In this document: piece by piece, positions 24,844 through 32,269 of the stretch
How positions within the stretch are numbered: position 1 is the stretch's first letter
Layout: each line of letters starts with the position of its first letter
Position numbers and translations under genes: made by a program
Assembly (NCBI GenBank): GCA_959607825.1
Contig: CAUHNW010000013.1
Span: 24,244 to 88,243 of the forward strand
Direction: 5' to 3'
DNA: 64,000 nucleotides
Source of the DNA: HGM13006 sp900757695
GTDB taxonomy: Bacteria; Bacillota; Clostridia; Oscillospirales; Oscillospiraceae
Notes under the pieces: model-generated
Told to the model about the DNA's origin: nothing
Databases searched by the model: none
The model's input: the letters and a program-made list of their open reading frames with translations, nothing else

Positions 24844-25153
24844 GTTCAAACTCTCCTTTGATAAAGGAATAGACCTGCATGACAGACTCCCATTCCGTCA
24901 GAAAATCCCGGATCCGGCCAATGCCCTTGGGCGTGATGCTGTAATACTTTCGCAGGCGGGAGGCGTGCTCCCGGCTGTAGGTGGTAAGGCATCCGATGGC
25001 TTCCAGACGGCGGAGAATGGGATACAGGGTGGATTCCGAGATGGTCATGTGGGGGGAGATGTCCTTGAGGATCTGGTAGCCGTAGGAATCGGCCTTCAGC
25101 AGCGCCGACAGCACCACCACATCCAGAACGCCCCGTTTCAGCTGTGTATCCAT
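24830..25153 (-). CDS. PadR-family transcriptional repressor
   Basis: 107 residues, the small PadR type. The winged-helix signature runs through LSALLKADSYGYQILKDI and SESTLYPILRRLEAIGCL, and a short C-terminal dimerisation helix follows. The start codon follows AGGAGG. It probably represses its own operon through the dyad at 25174-25194 and responds to envelope stress or a small molecule. Confidence 0.9.
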   Translation of the reverse strand: MDTQLKRGVLDVVVLSALLKADSYGYQILKDISPHMTISESTLYPILRRLEAIGCLTTYSREHASRLRKYYSITPKGIGRIRDFLTEWESVMQVYSFIKGEFEREEA

Positions 25154-25173
25154 AGTATACCTCCTGATGGATT

Positions 25174-25204
25174 ATACTATATATCACATAGTATGATGTG
25201 TCAA
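25174..25204 (-). promoter_or_regulatory. Promoter and probable PadR operator
   Basis: On the minus strand, TTGACA (25204-25199), 17 bp, TATAGT (25181-25176). An inverted repeat ATACTAT-N7-ATAGTAT (25174-25180, 25188-25194) covers the -10 and spacer, a position that fits autorepression. Confidence 0.65.
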
Positions 25205-25307
25205 GAGGTAAAATAAAATACCACCGGGGAGGCGGTGAGAAACCGGAGAGAAACGGAAATGGGCGTGCCGCAGTGCATTGCGGCACGCCCATGGGGCATT
25301 GTGCATA

Positions 25308-26135
25308 TTATTCGGCGGCTTCGGAGGGCGGCTCAATGGGAATCCATACATCAAAGTAGCCGGTAAGACCGTCTCCCTCGGCCACAGAGCAGAGCAGGTT
25401 GCCTCTGGCAGGGCCGCAGATGGTAAGGTCATGGGCCTCACAGTAGTCCACCATATAGCGGATCAGCTGGGGGGAGAAATTGCCCTTGCCGGTGTTGGTG
25501 AATACCGAGTGGAGGCTCAGCTGGGCGGGGATATGTACCACAGGGGGTGCGGTGCTGACGTTCAGCAGCTTGACATAGGGCATCCCCAGACTCAGGCCCC
25601 ATGCATAGTCCTTGCCGCCCTCGGAAAGCAGATCCTCTTTTTCAATCTCAAAGCAGCGGCGGGTAAAGGGCATGAGCCCCAGCCAGTCGTGGCTGAGCTT
25701 TTGCAGGGCCGGAGAGTTCCGATAGGTGTCGGTATAGCGGTTGAGATACCGGATATATTCCGGGCTCTCGGCAATCTCACAGACGCCCAGCATATCCTTG
25801 GAGAGCTGGAGATCCTTCCGGTATTCCTCAGACCGGCGCAGGAGCAGCTCACACCGGGCGATGGCGGCCCGAAGCTCATCCTCTTTCTTGAGGAACAGCT
25901 CGCCCAATTGATTGGAGGAGGGGATCTTTACCATGTCGGCGATCTGGTCGATGGAGAAGCCGAAGTTTTTGAACCAGAGGCAGTCCAGCAGAAAGTTGAT
26001 ATCCCAGAAATCGTAATAGCGGTAGTCATTGTGCTTGCCCTTCATGGGCATCACAACGCCCTTCTTTTCGTAGTAGCGCAGCAAGTCCGGTGAAATCCCA
26101 AGGATTTTTGCCACGTCACCGATTTTATACATCAT
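25308..26135 (-). CDS. MerR-family transcriptional activator with effector-binding domain
   Basis: 275 residues. The N-terminal MerR winged helix (about 1-70) begins YKIGDVAKILGISPDLLRYYE. A coiled-coil dimer helix follows (about 80-120), then a C-terminal domain of about 150 residues resembling a GyrI/BmrR-type ligand pocket. No metal-binding cysteine pattern of the MerR/CueR type is seen, so the ligand is probably organic, plausibly a polyphenol. It is divergent from the cyclase gene, whose promoter has the 19-bp spacer that MerR proteins act on. The same dyad occurs before the transhydroxylase operon, so it is the best candidate regulator of the pathway. Confidence 0.88.
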   Translation of the reverse strand: MMYKIGDVAKILGISPDLLRYYEKKGVVMPMKGKHNDYRYYDFWDINFLLDCLWFKNFGFSIDQIADMVKIPSSNQLGELFLKKEDELRAAIARCELLLRRSEEYRKDLQLSKDMLGVCEIAESPEYIRYLNRYTDTYRNSPALQKLSHDWLGLMPFTRRCFEIEKEDLLSEGGKDYAWGLSLGMPYVKLLNVSTAPPVVHIPAQLSLHSVFTNTGKGNFSPQLIRYMVDYCEAHDLTICGPARGNLLCSVAEGDGLTGYFDVWIPIEPPSEAAE

Positions 26136-26262
26136 GGAGATTCCTCCTTGTTTCCAGCGTATAAAGCGTACAACATATTATATGATACTTTGACAAAAAA
26201 GGCAAGCAAATATCAACGGCTACAACCGCTTGTTTGTGACAGAAAGAAATTGAAAAAAGGGG

Positions 26263-26293
26263 TTGACTCTGGAATAGTACCAAGGTGTATCAT
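26263..26293 (+). promoter_or_regulatory. MerR-type promoter (19-bp spacer) for cyclase gene
   Basis: TTGACT (26263-26268), a 19-bp spacer CTGGAATAGTACCAAGGTG, and TATCAT (26288-26293). The dyad TGGAA-TAG-TACCA has one mismatch. Ten of the first ten bases of the site (TTGACTCTGG) equal the promoter at 10374. The remaining sequence to the cyclase start is a leader of about 95 nt. Confidence 0.78.
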
Positions 26294-26393
26294 GAGCATG
26301 GACAAAATACTACGGCAAAACCACACAATTGCGTCAGAGGATTCTGACGGAGGATGCGGTATTGCACGACTACTGATTAGGAGGAATCATATC

Positions 26394-27299
26394 ATGGCCT
26401 ACATGCCTCTCGACAAAGCAAAAATGTATCTGGACGATTCCAAGATGGTAAAGATCTATGACCTGTCCCAGCCTTGGGGCGTCGACACCCCCCTGTGGCC
26501 CTTCCCCGGTGCCCGTACCGATCTGCAGTTCCCCCGCGGCCAGTATCTGGGCCGGTTCCACAAGAGAACCATGACCTATACCGGCACCCTGCATGCCGGC
26601 ACCCATATGGACGCACCCAACCATGTGCTCCATGAGGAAGAGGTTGACCGTGAGGCCAACGGCTATACGCTGGCTGAGATCCATCTGGAGCGCTGCATCG
26701 GCTCCGGCATCATCGTCGACATGCGCTACCTGAAGGACGAGTTCGAGGAGAAGTGGAAGGCTGCCGAGGGCGATCCCGCAAAGATGGGCAACATCTGGCA
26801 CATCATCATGCCCGATGAGTTCGAAGCTGCCTGTAAGAAGGACGGCCTCGAGGTTCGTGAGAATGACTGGGTTGTCATCAACACCGGCTTCCATCACTAC
26901 TGGAGAGTCAACAACGACAAGTACTATAACTACTATCCCGGCGAAGGCCCCGAGCTGGCCAACTACCTGACGGAAGAGAAGCACATCAAGGGCATTTCCG
27001 GCACCTGGGGTGCTACCGATGCTCCTCTGTGGCATGATCCTCTGTCCGAGCAGATGCCTTGGCTGGATAAGGCTTACCGGAAGGCTACCGGTCTGGATCC
27101 CACTGTGACCTTCCCCGACTACGAGCCCTGCCATCGTATCTACATGCAGCACGGCGTGTGCACCGTAGAGAACGCCGGCGGCGATATCGATGAGGTCACC
27201 GGTAAGAGAATGACCATCGCAGCATTCCCCTTCCGCTGCGAGATGGCTGACGGCGGCTTTGTACGTCTGGTTGCTTGGGAAGAGGGCGCAAAGTTCTAA
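26394..27299 (+). CDS. Cyclase-family metal-dependent hydrolase, candidate dihydrophloroglucinol cyclohydrolase
   Basis: The ATG at 26394 follows TAGGAGG; in-frame sequence upstream overlaps the promoter. 301 residues. The family signature HAGTHMDAPNH is at residues 67-77 (H-x-G-T-H-x-D-x-P), the metal site of the kynurenine formamidase/cyclase superfamily. VVINTGFHHYW and GTWGATDAPLWHDP shape the second part of the site. In known anaerobic phloroglucinol degradation a cyclohydrolase opens the reduced ring to 3-hydroxy-5-oxohexanoate. This gene's regulator, neighbours and biased codon use support that assignment. Other cyclic-ketone or formamide substrates are possible. Confidence 0.85.
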   Translation: MAYMPLDKAKMYLDDSKMVKIYDLSQPWGVDTPLWPFPGARTDLQFPRGQYLGRFHKRTMTYTGTLHAGTHMDAPNHVLHEEEVDREANGYTLAEIHLERCIGSGIIVDMRYLKDEFEEKWKAAEGDPAKMGNIWHIIMPDEFEAACKKDGLEVRENDWVVINTGFHHYWRVNNDKYYNYYPGEGPELANYLTEEKHIKGISGTWGATDAPLWHDPLSEQMPWLDKAYRKATGLDPTVTFPDYEPCHRIYMQHGVCTVENAGGDIDEVTGKRMTIAAFPFRCEMADGGFVRLVAWEEGAKF

Positions 27300-27337
27300 T
27301 TTTTACGGCAAAACCACACGAATGTGTCTGCGGCCCA

Positions 27338-27435
27338 CAGCGGATCTTTTCCGCCGAAAATGCGTTATTTTTTCTTGACATACACAAAGTATGCCTGCGA
27401 AAAACTGCCTTTTTTCGTCGAAAAATCTCTGGCTG
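27338..27435. repeat. Diverged copy of the palindromic repeat element
   Basis: CAGCGGATCTTTTCCGCCG at the left, and the inverted AAAAATCTCTGGCTG at the right. The core CTTGACATAC-N-GTATGCCTGCG flanked by TTTTTTC and GAAAAA folds as in the copies at 18.5 kb. It lies 38 nt after the cyclase stop, much as copy 1 follows the BKACE gene. Confidence 0.55.
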
Positions 27436-27607
27436 TATGCTCGCCGCCAATTCATGTGGTATTGCCTTAGAACGAATGCTAATTTCTGTAGCAAGAAAGT
27501 ACGTTTTTGCGACCGTTTGCATCGGCGCTTCCGCTATGTCTCGCAAAGAGATCAGTAGAAGCGAACATATGTTATCAACTTCTAAACAGTTGGCTGCATA
27601 GCAGAAC

Positions 27608-27643
27608 GTGCAGACCGGAGAGCACCCCCCCTTCGGTCTGCAC
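27608..27643 (+). other. Hairpin in leader of dehydrogenase gene
   Basis: GTGCAGACCG pairs with CGGTCTGCAC around a 16-nt C-rich loop, 38 nt before the dehydrogenase start. There is no T-run. No clear promoter is seen between 27436 and 27681, so the gene may be read from the cyclase promoter. Confidence 0.4.
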
Positions 27644-27681
27644 CGTGCTGTTCGGCAAAAAATGCGGAAAGAAGAGAATTT

Positions 27682-28653
27682 ATGAAGACTTTAGCAGATA
27701 TCAAGAAAATTGCAGTGCTGGGCGCAGGCACCATGGGCCCGGGTATTGCCCAGACCTATGCCATGGGCGGCTATCAGGTGACCATGTGGACCCGCTCGGA
27801 AAAGACCAGAGACAAGGCCATTGCTGCACTGCATTCCCAGCTGGAGACCTTCGCAGAGGAAGGCGAGATCGCAGCTGAGGACATTGAGACCATTTTTGGC
27901 CGTGTGAGCTTTGCCATGACGGTGGAAGAGGCCGTTGCAGGCGCTGACTTCATTCAGGAGACCATTGTAGAGAATAAGGACGCAAAGACCGACCTCTACA
28001 AGCAGCTTGCTGCATGCGTTGGACCGGATGTGATCATTGCCTCCAACACCTCTGCCCTGAACATTTTCGAGATCGTTCCCGAGCAGCTGCTGCCCCAGCA
28101 GATCATCTGCCATTGGTATGCGCCTCCCCAGCTGATCCCGCTGGTTGAGGTGGTCAAGAGCGAGCAGGCTCCTCAGGAGTATGCGGACATCGCAATGGCT
28201 CTGCTGAAGAAGTGCGGCAAGACTGCCGTTCTCATGAAGAAGTTTATCCGCGGCTACATTGTAAACCGGCTGCAGCAGTGCCTCAATCAGGAGGTATTCT
28301 ACCTGCTGGAGCACGGCTACTGTGACGCCGAGGCCATTGACCTTGCCTGCAAGGCAAGCTTTATCCCCCGTGCCTGCGTACTGGGCCTGTGCAAGCGCAT
28401 GGACTTTGGCGGCGTAGACATGACGGTCAACAACTTCCGGAACCACAGCTATGAGATGCCCCATCCCCCCAAGGGCGAGGATATCCCCAACGTTCTGGCA
28501 GCGATGGTAGAGCACAATGAGCTGGGCATCAAGACCGGCAAGGGCTTCTACGACTATGAGGGCGTGGATCTGGACGAGCTCAAGGCCAAGCGGGATAAGC
28601 AGCTCTTTGAGGTGTTCCGTCTGGAGAAGGAGTTCCTCAGCGACCCCGTTTAA
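27682..28653 (+). CDS. 3-hydroxyacyl-CoA dehydrogenase-family enzyme, candidate 3-hydroxy-5-oxohexanoate dehydrogenase
   Basis: 323 residues. An N-terminal Rossmann fold has AVLGAGTMGPGIAQ (about residues 11-24), and ASNTSALNI follows. The catalytic-histidine region reads CHWYAPPQLIPLVEVV instead of the usual HFFNPxxxMxLVE, so the acyl-CoA pocket differs. The C-terminal helical domain starts around RGYIVNRLQQ. These changes fit a substrate that is a free hydroxy acid. In the phloroglucinol pathway an NAD-dependent enzyme oxidises 3-hydroxy-5-oxohexanoate to triacetate. Its place directly after the cyclase gene supports that role, which is inference. Confidence 0.82.
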   Translation: MKTLADIKKIAVLGAGTMGPGIAQTYAMGGYQVTMWTRSEKTRDKAIAALHSQLETFAEEGEIAAEDIETIFGRVSFAMTVEEAVAGADFIQETIVENKDAKTDLYKQLAACVGPDVIIASNTSALNIFEIVPEQLLPQQIICHWYAPPQLIPLVEVVKSEQAPQEYADIAMALLKKCGKTAVLMKKFIRGYIVNRLQQCLNQEVFYLLEHGYCDAEAIDLACKASFIPRACVLGLCKRMDFGGVDMTVNNFRNHSYEMPHPPKGEDIPNVLAAMVEHNELGIKTGKGFYDYEGVDLDELKAKRDKQLFEVFRLEKEFLSDPV

Positions 28654-28757
28654 TTTTGCCCATTGCTCCGAGGCCGTCTGCGGCAGAAGTTCGGCTTGCA
28701 CGCCGGATGTCCCTGTCGTAATCACGGCCCACGGAGATGCGACTGGAGGAAGCTCCC

Positions 28758-29081
28758 ATGGATTTGGTCCTTTTTTCCGGCTACGCCAGAATGCCCTCCA
28801 ACACCACGGCCCAGCGAATCTATGAGGAGCTGGCGCTGGTGGCGGTCATCGACATGGAGACCGGTGTGATCCACAATGTGGAATGCACCATGGTCACCGG
28901 TCTGGCCAAGGAATTTGTCAGCAATCTGATGATCGGCTACGACATGAAGCAGGGCATTGAGCCGCTGGTGGCACGCATGGAGCGTCAGTATCAGGGACAC
29001 CTGAAAAAGGCGCTGGTCAGTGCCATCAAGATGGTTGGGACGCAATATGCGGACATGTGCCGCAGTGAATCAAACGCATAA
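28758..29081 (+). CDS. DUF3870-family protein
   Basis: The start ATG 28758 lies eight bases after GGAGG; an ATG at 28737 lacks a site. 107 residues, soluble, beginning MDLVLFSGYARMPSNTTAQ and containing GVIHNVECTMVTGLAKEFV, which fits DUF3870. Members often neighbour transporters or catabolic genes; function is unknown. Here it lies between the dehydrogenase and a sodium:solute symporter. Confidence 0.7.
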   Translation: MDLVLFSGYARMPSNTTAQRIYEELALVAVIDMETGVIHNVECTMVTGLAKEFVSNLMIGYDMKQGIEPLVARMERQYQGHLKKALVSAIKMVGTQYADMCRSESNA

Positions 29082-29142
29082 CGAATGCTGTTTTGACAAA
29101 AGCTGACGCTTTGCGGCGGCAGTTGCCTTGTCTAAAAGCCGG

Positions 29143-29187
29143 CAGAGCTCAGGGGGCAGCCTCTGGGCTCTGTGGGCTGCTTTTTTT
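29143..29187 (+). terminator. Attenuator-like terminator before the sodium:solute symporter
   Basis: GCAGCC (29156-29161) pairs with GGCTGC (29175-29180), followed by seven T. An alternative pairing CAGAGCTCAG (29143-29152) with CTGGGCTCTG (29163-29172) would disrupt it. The two structures exclude each other, as in attenuators. It may also just end the DUF3870 transcript. Confidence 0.45.
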
Positions 29188-29245
29188 CTGGCTGAAGCCT
29201 CCGGAAGGGCTTCGGGACAACGACGGCAGAAACAGGTGGAGAACA

Positions 29246-30640
29246 ATGAATATTTGGATGATAGCGGGTCTCGTGCTTACCATTGCGATGATCCTTGGAC
29301 TGAGCATATATTCCGGTAAGAGCTTTAAGGCGGGGGCAAATAAAAACGGCTCTGCCATTACGGCGGGCATTATCATGGGAACGCTGGTGGGCGGTTCCTC
29401 TACGGTGGGTACAGCCCAGCTGGCCTATAATTACGGCATGAGCGCATGGTGGTTTACACTGGGCGGCGGTATTGCATGTCTGGTGCTGGCGCTGGTCTAT
29501 GTAAAGCCCTTCCGCAATAGCCACTGCGCCACGCTGGTGCAGATGATCGGCCATGAGTATGGCTCTGCGGCGGGACTGTCTGCATCGATCCTCAACTCGG
29601 TGGGTACATTTATCAACATCATTTCCCAGCTGATTGCGGCAACTGCCGTCATTACGGTGCTGTTTCCGAATCTCAGCATGGTGGTGGAGCTGCTGATTGC
29701 AGCGGCCTTTATGGTGCTGTATGTGGTCTTCGGCGGCGCAAAGGGCGCAGGCATGGTTGGCGTGCTGAAGCTGGTGCTGCTGTACTTTGCCATGATCGGC
29801 TGCGGCATCATTGTATTGATGCTGACCGGCGGAGTAGGCGGCTTTGTGGATATGGTAAAGGGCATCGACAACCCGGAGGGCGTCCACTTCTTCAGCCTCG
29901 TGGCCAGAGGCGCAGGAAAGGACATCGGTGCATGTCTCTCCCTGATCTTCGGCGTTCTGACCACCCAGACCTATGCGCAGGCGGTGATCTCCTGCAAGTC
30001 TGACGCCTGCGCCCGGAAGGGTGCGATCATCAGCGCCTTCCTGATCCCGCCCATTGGCATTGGCGGAATTCTGGTGGGCCTCTATATGCGGGCCACGCAT
30101 CCCGGGATCATTGCAAAAACGGCCCTGACCAGCTTCGTCATGGAGCAGATGCCCCCGGTGCTGGCGGGCATTGTCATGGGCACACTGTTTGTAGCCGTGG
30201 TGGGAACCGGCGCAGGACTGGCGCTGGGCATCTCCTTTATCGTGAACAAGGATATCATCAAGAAGTTTACCCATAAGCTGGACGACAATCCCCGGATGGA
30301 GGCTGTTGTGGGAAAGATCATCACGGCGGCGGTGCTGCTGCTGGGGTGCTGCCTCTCCACCGGTTCTCTGGGAGATACGATCCTCCAGTTTGCGTTTATG
30401 TCCATGGGACTTCGGGGTGCAGTGGTGCTTGTGCCCATGTGCTGCGCCCTGTGGCTGCCCGGAAAGATTCCCCACAAGTTTGCCATGTGCTCCATTATTG
30501 TGGCGCCGGTGCTGGTGCTGATCTTCGGGGTGCTGAATGTACTGCCCTTTGACTCGCTGTTCATCGGCATTGTGGCGTCGGTGGTGATCATGGCCGTTGG
30601 CTATGCAGTGGGGCGGCGCAGACCCCTTGCGGCCAATTAA
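29246..30640 (+). CDS. Sodium:solute symporter (SSS) family transporter
   Basis: The ATG at 29246 follows GGTGGAG. 464 residues with about twelve to thirteen hydrophobic segments. GTLVGGSSTVGTAQLAYNYG near residue 45 is the unwound first helix typical of the SSS family. It should take up a substrate with Na+. It lies in the pathway region behind the dehydrogenase and is followed by a LysR gene, so uptake of an aromatic or an organic acid is plausible. Confidence 0.86.
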   Translation: MNIWMIAGLVLTIAMILGLSIYSGKSFKAGANKNGSAITAGIIMGTLVGGSSTVGTAQLAYNYGMSAWWFTLGGGIACLVLALVYVKPFRNSHCATLVQMIGHEYGSAAGLSASILNSVGTFINIISQLIAATAVITVLFPNLSMVVELLIAAAFMVLYVVFGGAKGAGMVGVLKLVLLYFAMIGCGIIVLMLTGGVGGFVDMVKGIDNPEGVHFFSLVARGAGKDIGACLSLIFGVLTTQTYAQAVISCKSDACARKGAIISAFLIPPIGIGGILVGLYMRATHPGIIAKTALTSFVMEQMPPVLAGIVMGTLFVAVVGTGAGLALGISFIVNKDIIKKFTHKLDDNPRMEAVVGKIITAAVLLLGCCLSTGSLGDTILQFAFMSMGLRGAVVLVPMCCALWLPGKIPHKFAMCSIIVAPVLVLIFGVLNVLPFDSLFIGIVASVVIMAVGYAVGRRRPLAAN

Positions 30641-30720
30641 AGCATCACGGCCATGCGCTTTGCGGCTATGCCCGGAGCGTGATGGGGGATCGCTCTAAAA
30701 TATCGAAAACGGGACAGATT

Positions 30721-30748
30721 CGGCAGCTCCTGTTCGGAGGAGCTGCCG
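30721..30748 (+). terminator. Hairpin terminator after SSS transporter
   Basis: An 11-bp perfect stem, CGGCAGCTCCT with AGGAGCTGCCG, followed by GAATTTGTTG, a weak U-tract. Confidence 0.55.
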
Positions 30749-30755
30749 GAATTTG

Positions 30756-30784
30756 TTGCTGGTTACAACAATCTGTAGTATAAT
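30756..30784 (+). promoter_or_regulatory. Promoter of second LysR gene
   Basis: TTGCTG (30756-30761), 17 bp, TATAAT (30779-30784), 35 nt before the start codon. Confidence 0.65.
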
Positions 30785-30819
30785 AGTTCTTAAAATGCGT
30801 AACCAAATGAGGTGACACC

Positions 30820-31743
30820 ATGATCAATGAGGCTTCTATCAAGTGCTTTATGGCCCTGTGCGAGACCTTGAGCTTTACGGAGGCAGCCCGGCAGCTGTTT
30901 ATGACCCAGCAGTCGGTGAGTAAATATATTGCGAAGCTGGAGGAGGATCTGGGATTCCAGCTGTTCCAGCGCACCCACCACTATGTGGCCATGACCCGGG
31001 CCGGAGAGAATTTCTATGCGCTGTTTTCGGATGTAGAGCAGCAGTTTCAGGATACCATGGAGGCCACCAAGGTCTATTATCATGGCCTCAGCAATTCCCT
31101 GCACATCGGCTATCTCGAATGGCTGGACATCTCCGCAGGGATCGGCAAGGCCCTCCGGGAGATGAAGGCGGAAAGCCCGGAGCTGGTGTTTGAGGGGGAA
31201 AAGCACCCCCAGTATGAGCTCAATGAGCTGTTTCTCAGCAGAAAACTGGATCTGATCATCACCTATCGGGAGTTTGCGCCCAAGGATCAGGGTATCAAAA
31301 ATCTCAAGGTGCTGGATACGCCGCTGGTGCTGCTGGTCTCTCCGGATCATCCCAAGGCGGTGCCCGGAGCCACCGTGGAGGACTTCAAGAGCGAGCCCTT
31401 TATCAAGGCGGCGGCCTCCCGGGAGAGCCTGTCGGAAAGCCGCAGCCGGGCCAGACGCCAGTGCCGGGAGCTGGGTTTTTCACCCTCAAGGATTATTATT
31501 TCGCCCAATCTGGAATCCGCCTATATGGCGGTGGAGCTGGGGCAGGGGATCATGGTATCCACCATGCTCAGCCGGATGACCCTGGGCAACAATCTCCGGT
31601 GCTATCCGGTGGGAAAGACCGAGGAGCTCCGCTGCTTCTGGTATGAGCAGCAGGAGAACCCGTCGGTGGCTCAGTTTGCCCGGTGTCTGGAGCAGGCCCA
31701 TAAGGACGACCCTGCGGACCCCTATGAATGGACGGAACGATAA
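30820..31743 (+). CDS. LysR-family transcriptional regulator
   Basis: 307 residues. The N-terminal helix-turn-helix covers FTEAARQLFMTQQSVSKYIAKLEEDLGFQLF (cited in part), followed by a periplasmic-binding-protein-like effector domain. The start follows GAGGTGACACC. It has its own promoter and terminator. No divergent partner exists; the upstream SSS transporter is the nearest possible target. Confidence 0.9.
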   Translation: MINEASIKCFMALCETLSFTEAARQLFMTQQSVSKYIAKLEEDLGFQLFQRTHHYVAMTRAGENFYALFSDVEQQFQDTMEATKVYYHGLSNSLHIGYLEWLDISAGIGKALREMKAESPELVFEGEKHPQYELNELFLSRKLDLIITYREFAPKDQGIKNLKVLDTPLVLLVSPDHPKAVPGATVEDFKSEPFIKAAASRESLSESRSRARRQCRELGFSPSRIIISPNLESAYMAVELGQGIMVSTMLSRMTLGNNLRCYPVGKTEELRCFWYEQQENPSVAQFARCLEQAHKDDPADPYEWTER

Positions 31744-31753
31744 GCGCATAGGA

Positions 31754-31790
31754 AAAAGGATCTCCCCGGGGAGGTCCTTTTCTTTTTTTG
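31754..31790 (+). terminator. Intrinsic terminator after LysR gene
   Basis: An AAAGGATCTCCCC / GGGGAGGTCCTTT stem followed by TCTTTTTTTG. Confidence 0.8.
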
Positions 31791-31809
31791 AAAAATGTGA
31801 AATTGCCTC

Positions 31810-31872
31810 TTGACAAAGCAGACAAATTGTATTATTGTATTGTTGTACTAAGAAACTAATACAACAATACAA
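31810..31872 (+). promoter_or_regulatory. Promoter and large perfect operator of GntR/ABC operon
   Basis: TTGACA (31810-31815), 17 bp, TATTGT (31833-31838). From the -10 onward lies TTGTATTGTTGTA (31835-31847), 12 bp, then its perfect inverse TACAACAATACAA (31860-31872). The 13-bp arms cover the -10 and start site, ideal for repression by the GntR protein encoded just downstream. Confidence 0.8.
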
Positions 31873-31885
31873 ACGGAGGCGTATT

Positions 31886-32269
31886 ATGCAGTGGAAACTT
31901 GATGGAAATGCGCCCATCTATACCCAGCTGGTGGAACGGATGAAGCTTGGGATCGTGTCCGGGGAATGGCTCCCGGGGCAGCGGATCCCGGCGGTCCGGG
32001 AGCTGGCGGTGGAGGCAGGCGTAAATCCAAACACCATGCAGCGGGCGCTGCAGGAGCTGGAACGGCAGGGACTGTTGTTTTCCCTGCGTACCAGCGGGAG
32101 ATTTGTAACGGAGGATAATACCATGATCGAGGATGCAAAGAGAACGTTGGCCCGGGAGCATATCACAGCTTTCCTTCAGCAGATGGAGGCGCTGGGCTAT
32201 GGGCGCAGGGAGATCATATCCCTGCTGGAGCATACCGAAGGGGGAGAAGAGCATGACGCCAATTCTTGA
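31886..32269 (+). CDS. GntR-family repressor, YtrA subfamily
   Basis: The ATG at 31886 follows GGAGG. 127 residues, the short YtrA form: a winged helix (about 1-70, with PIYTQLVERMKLGIVSG and NPNTMQRALQELERQGLL) and a brief helical dimerisation tail, without a large effector domain. YtrA-type regulators usually control the ABC transporter encoded next to them. It overlaps the ATPase gene by 17 nt. Confidence 0.9.
   Translation: MQWKLDGNAPIYTQLVERMKLGIVSGEWLPGQRIPAVRELAVEAGVNPNTMQRALQELERQGLLFSLRTSGRFVTEDNTMIEDAKRTLAREHITAFLQQMEALGYGRREIISLLEHTEGGEEHDANS

Noticed and set aside
27436..27681. A separate promoter for the dehydrogenase gene.
   Set aside because: No -35/-10 pair with 16-18 bp spacing stands out. 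Transcription from the cyclase promoter through the repeat is more likely.
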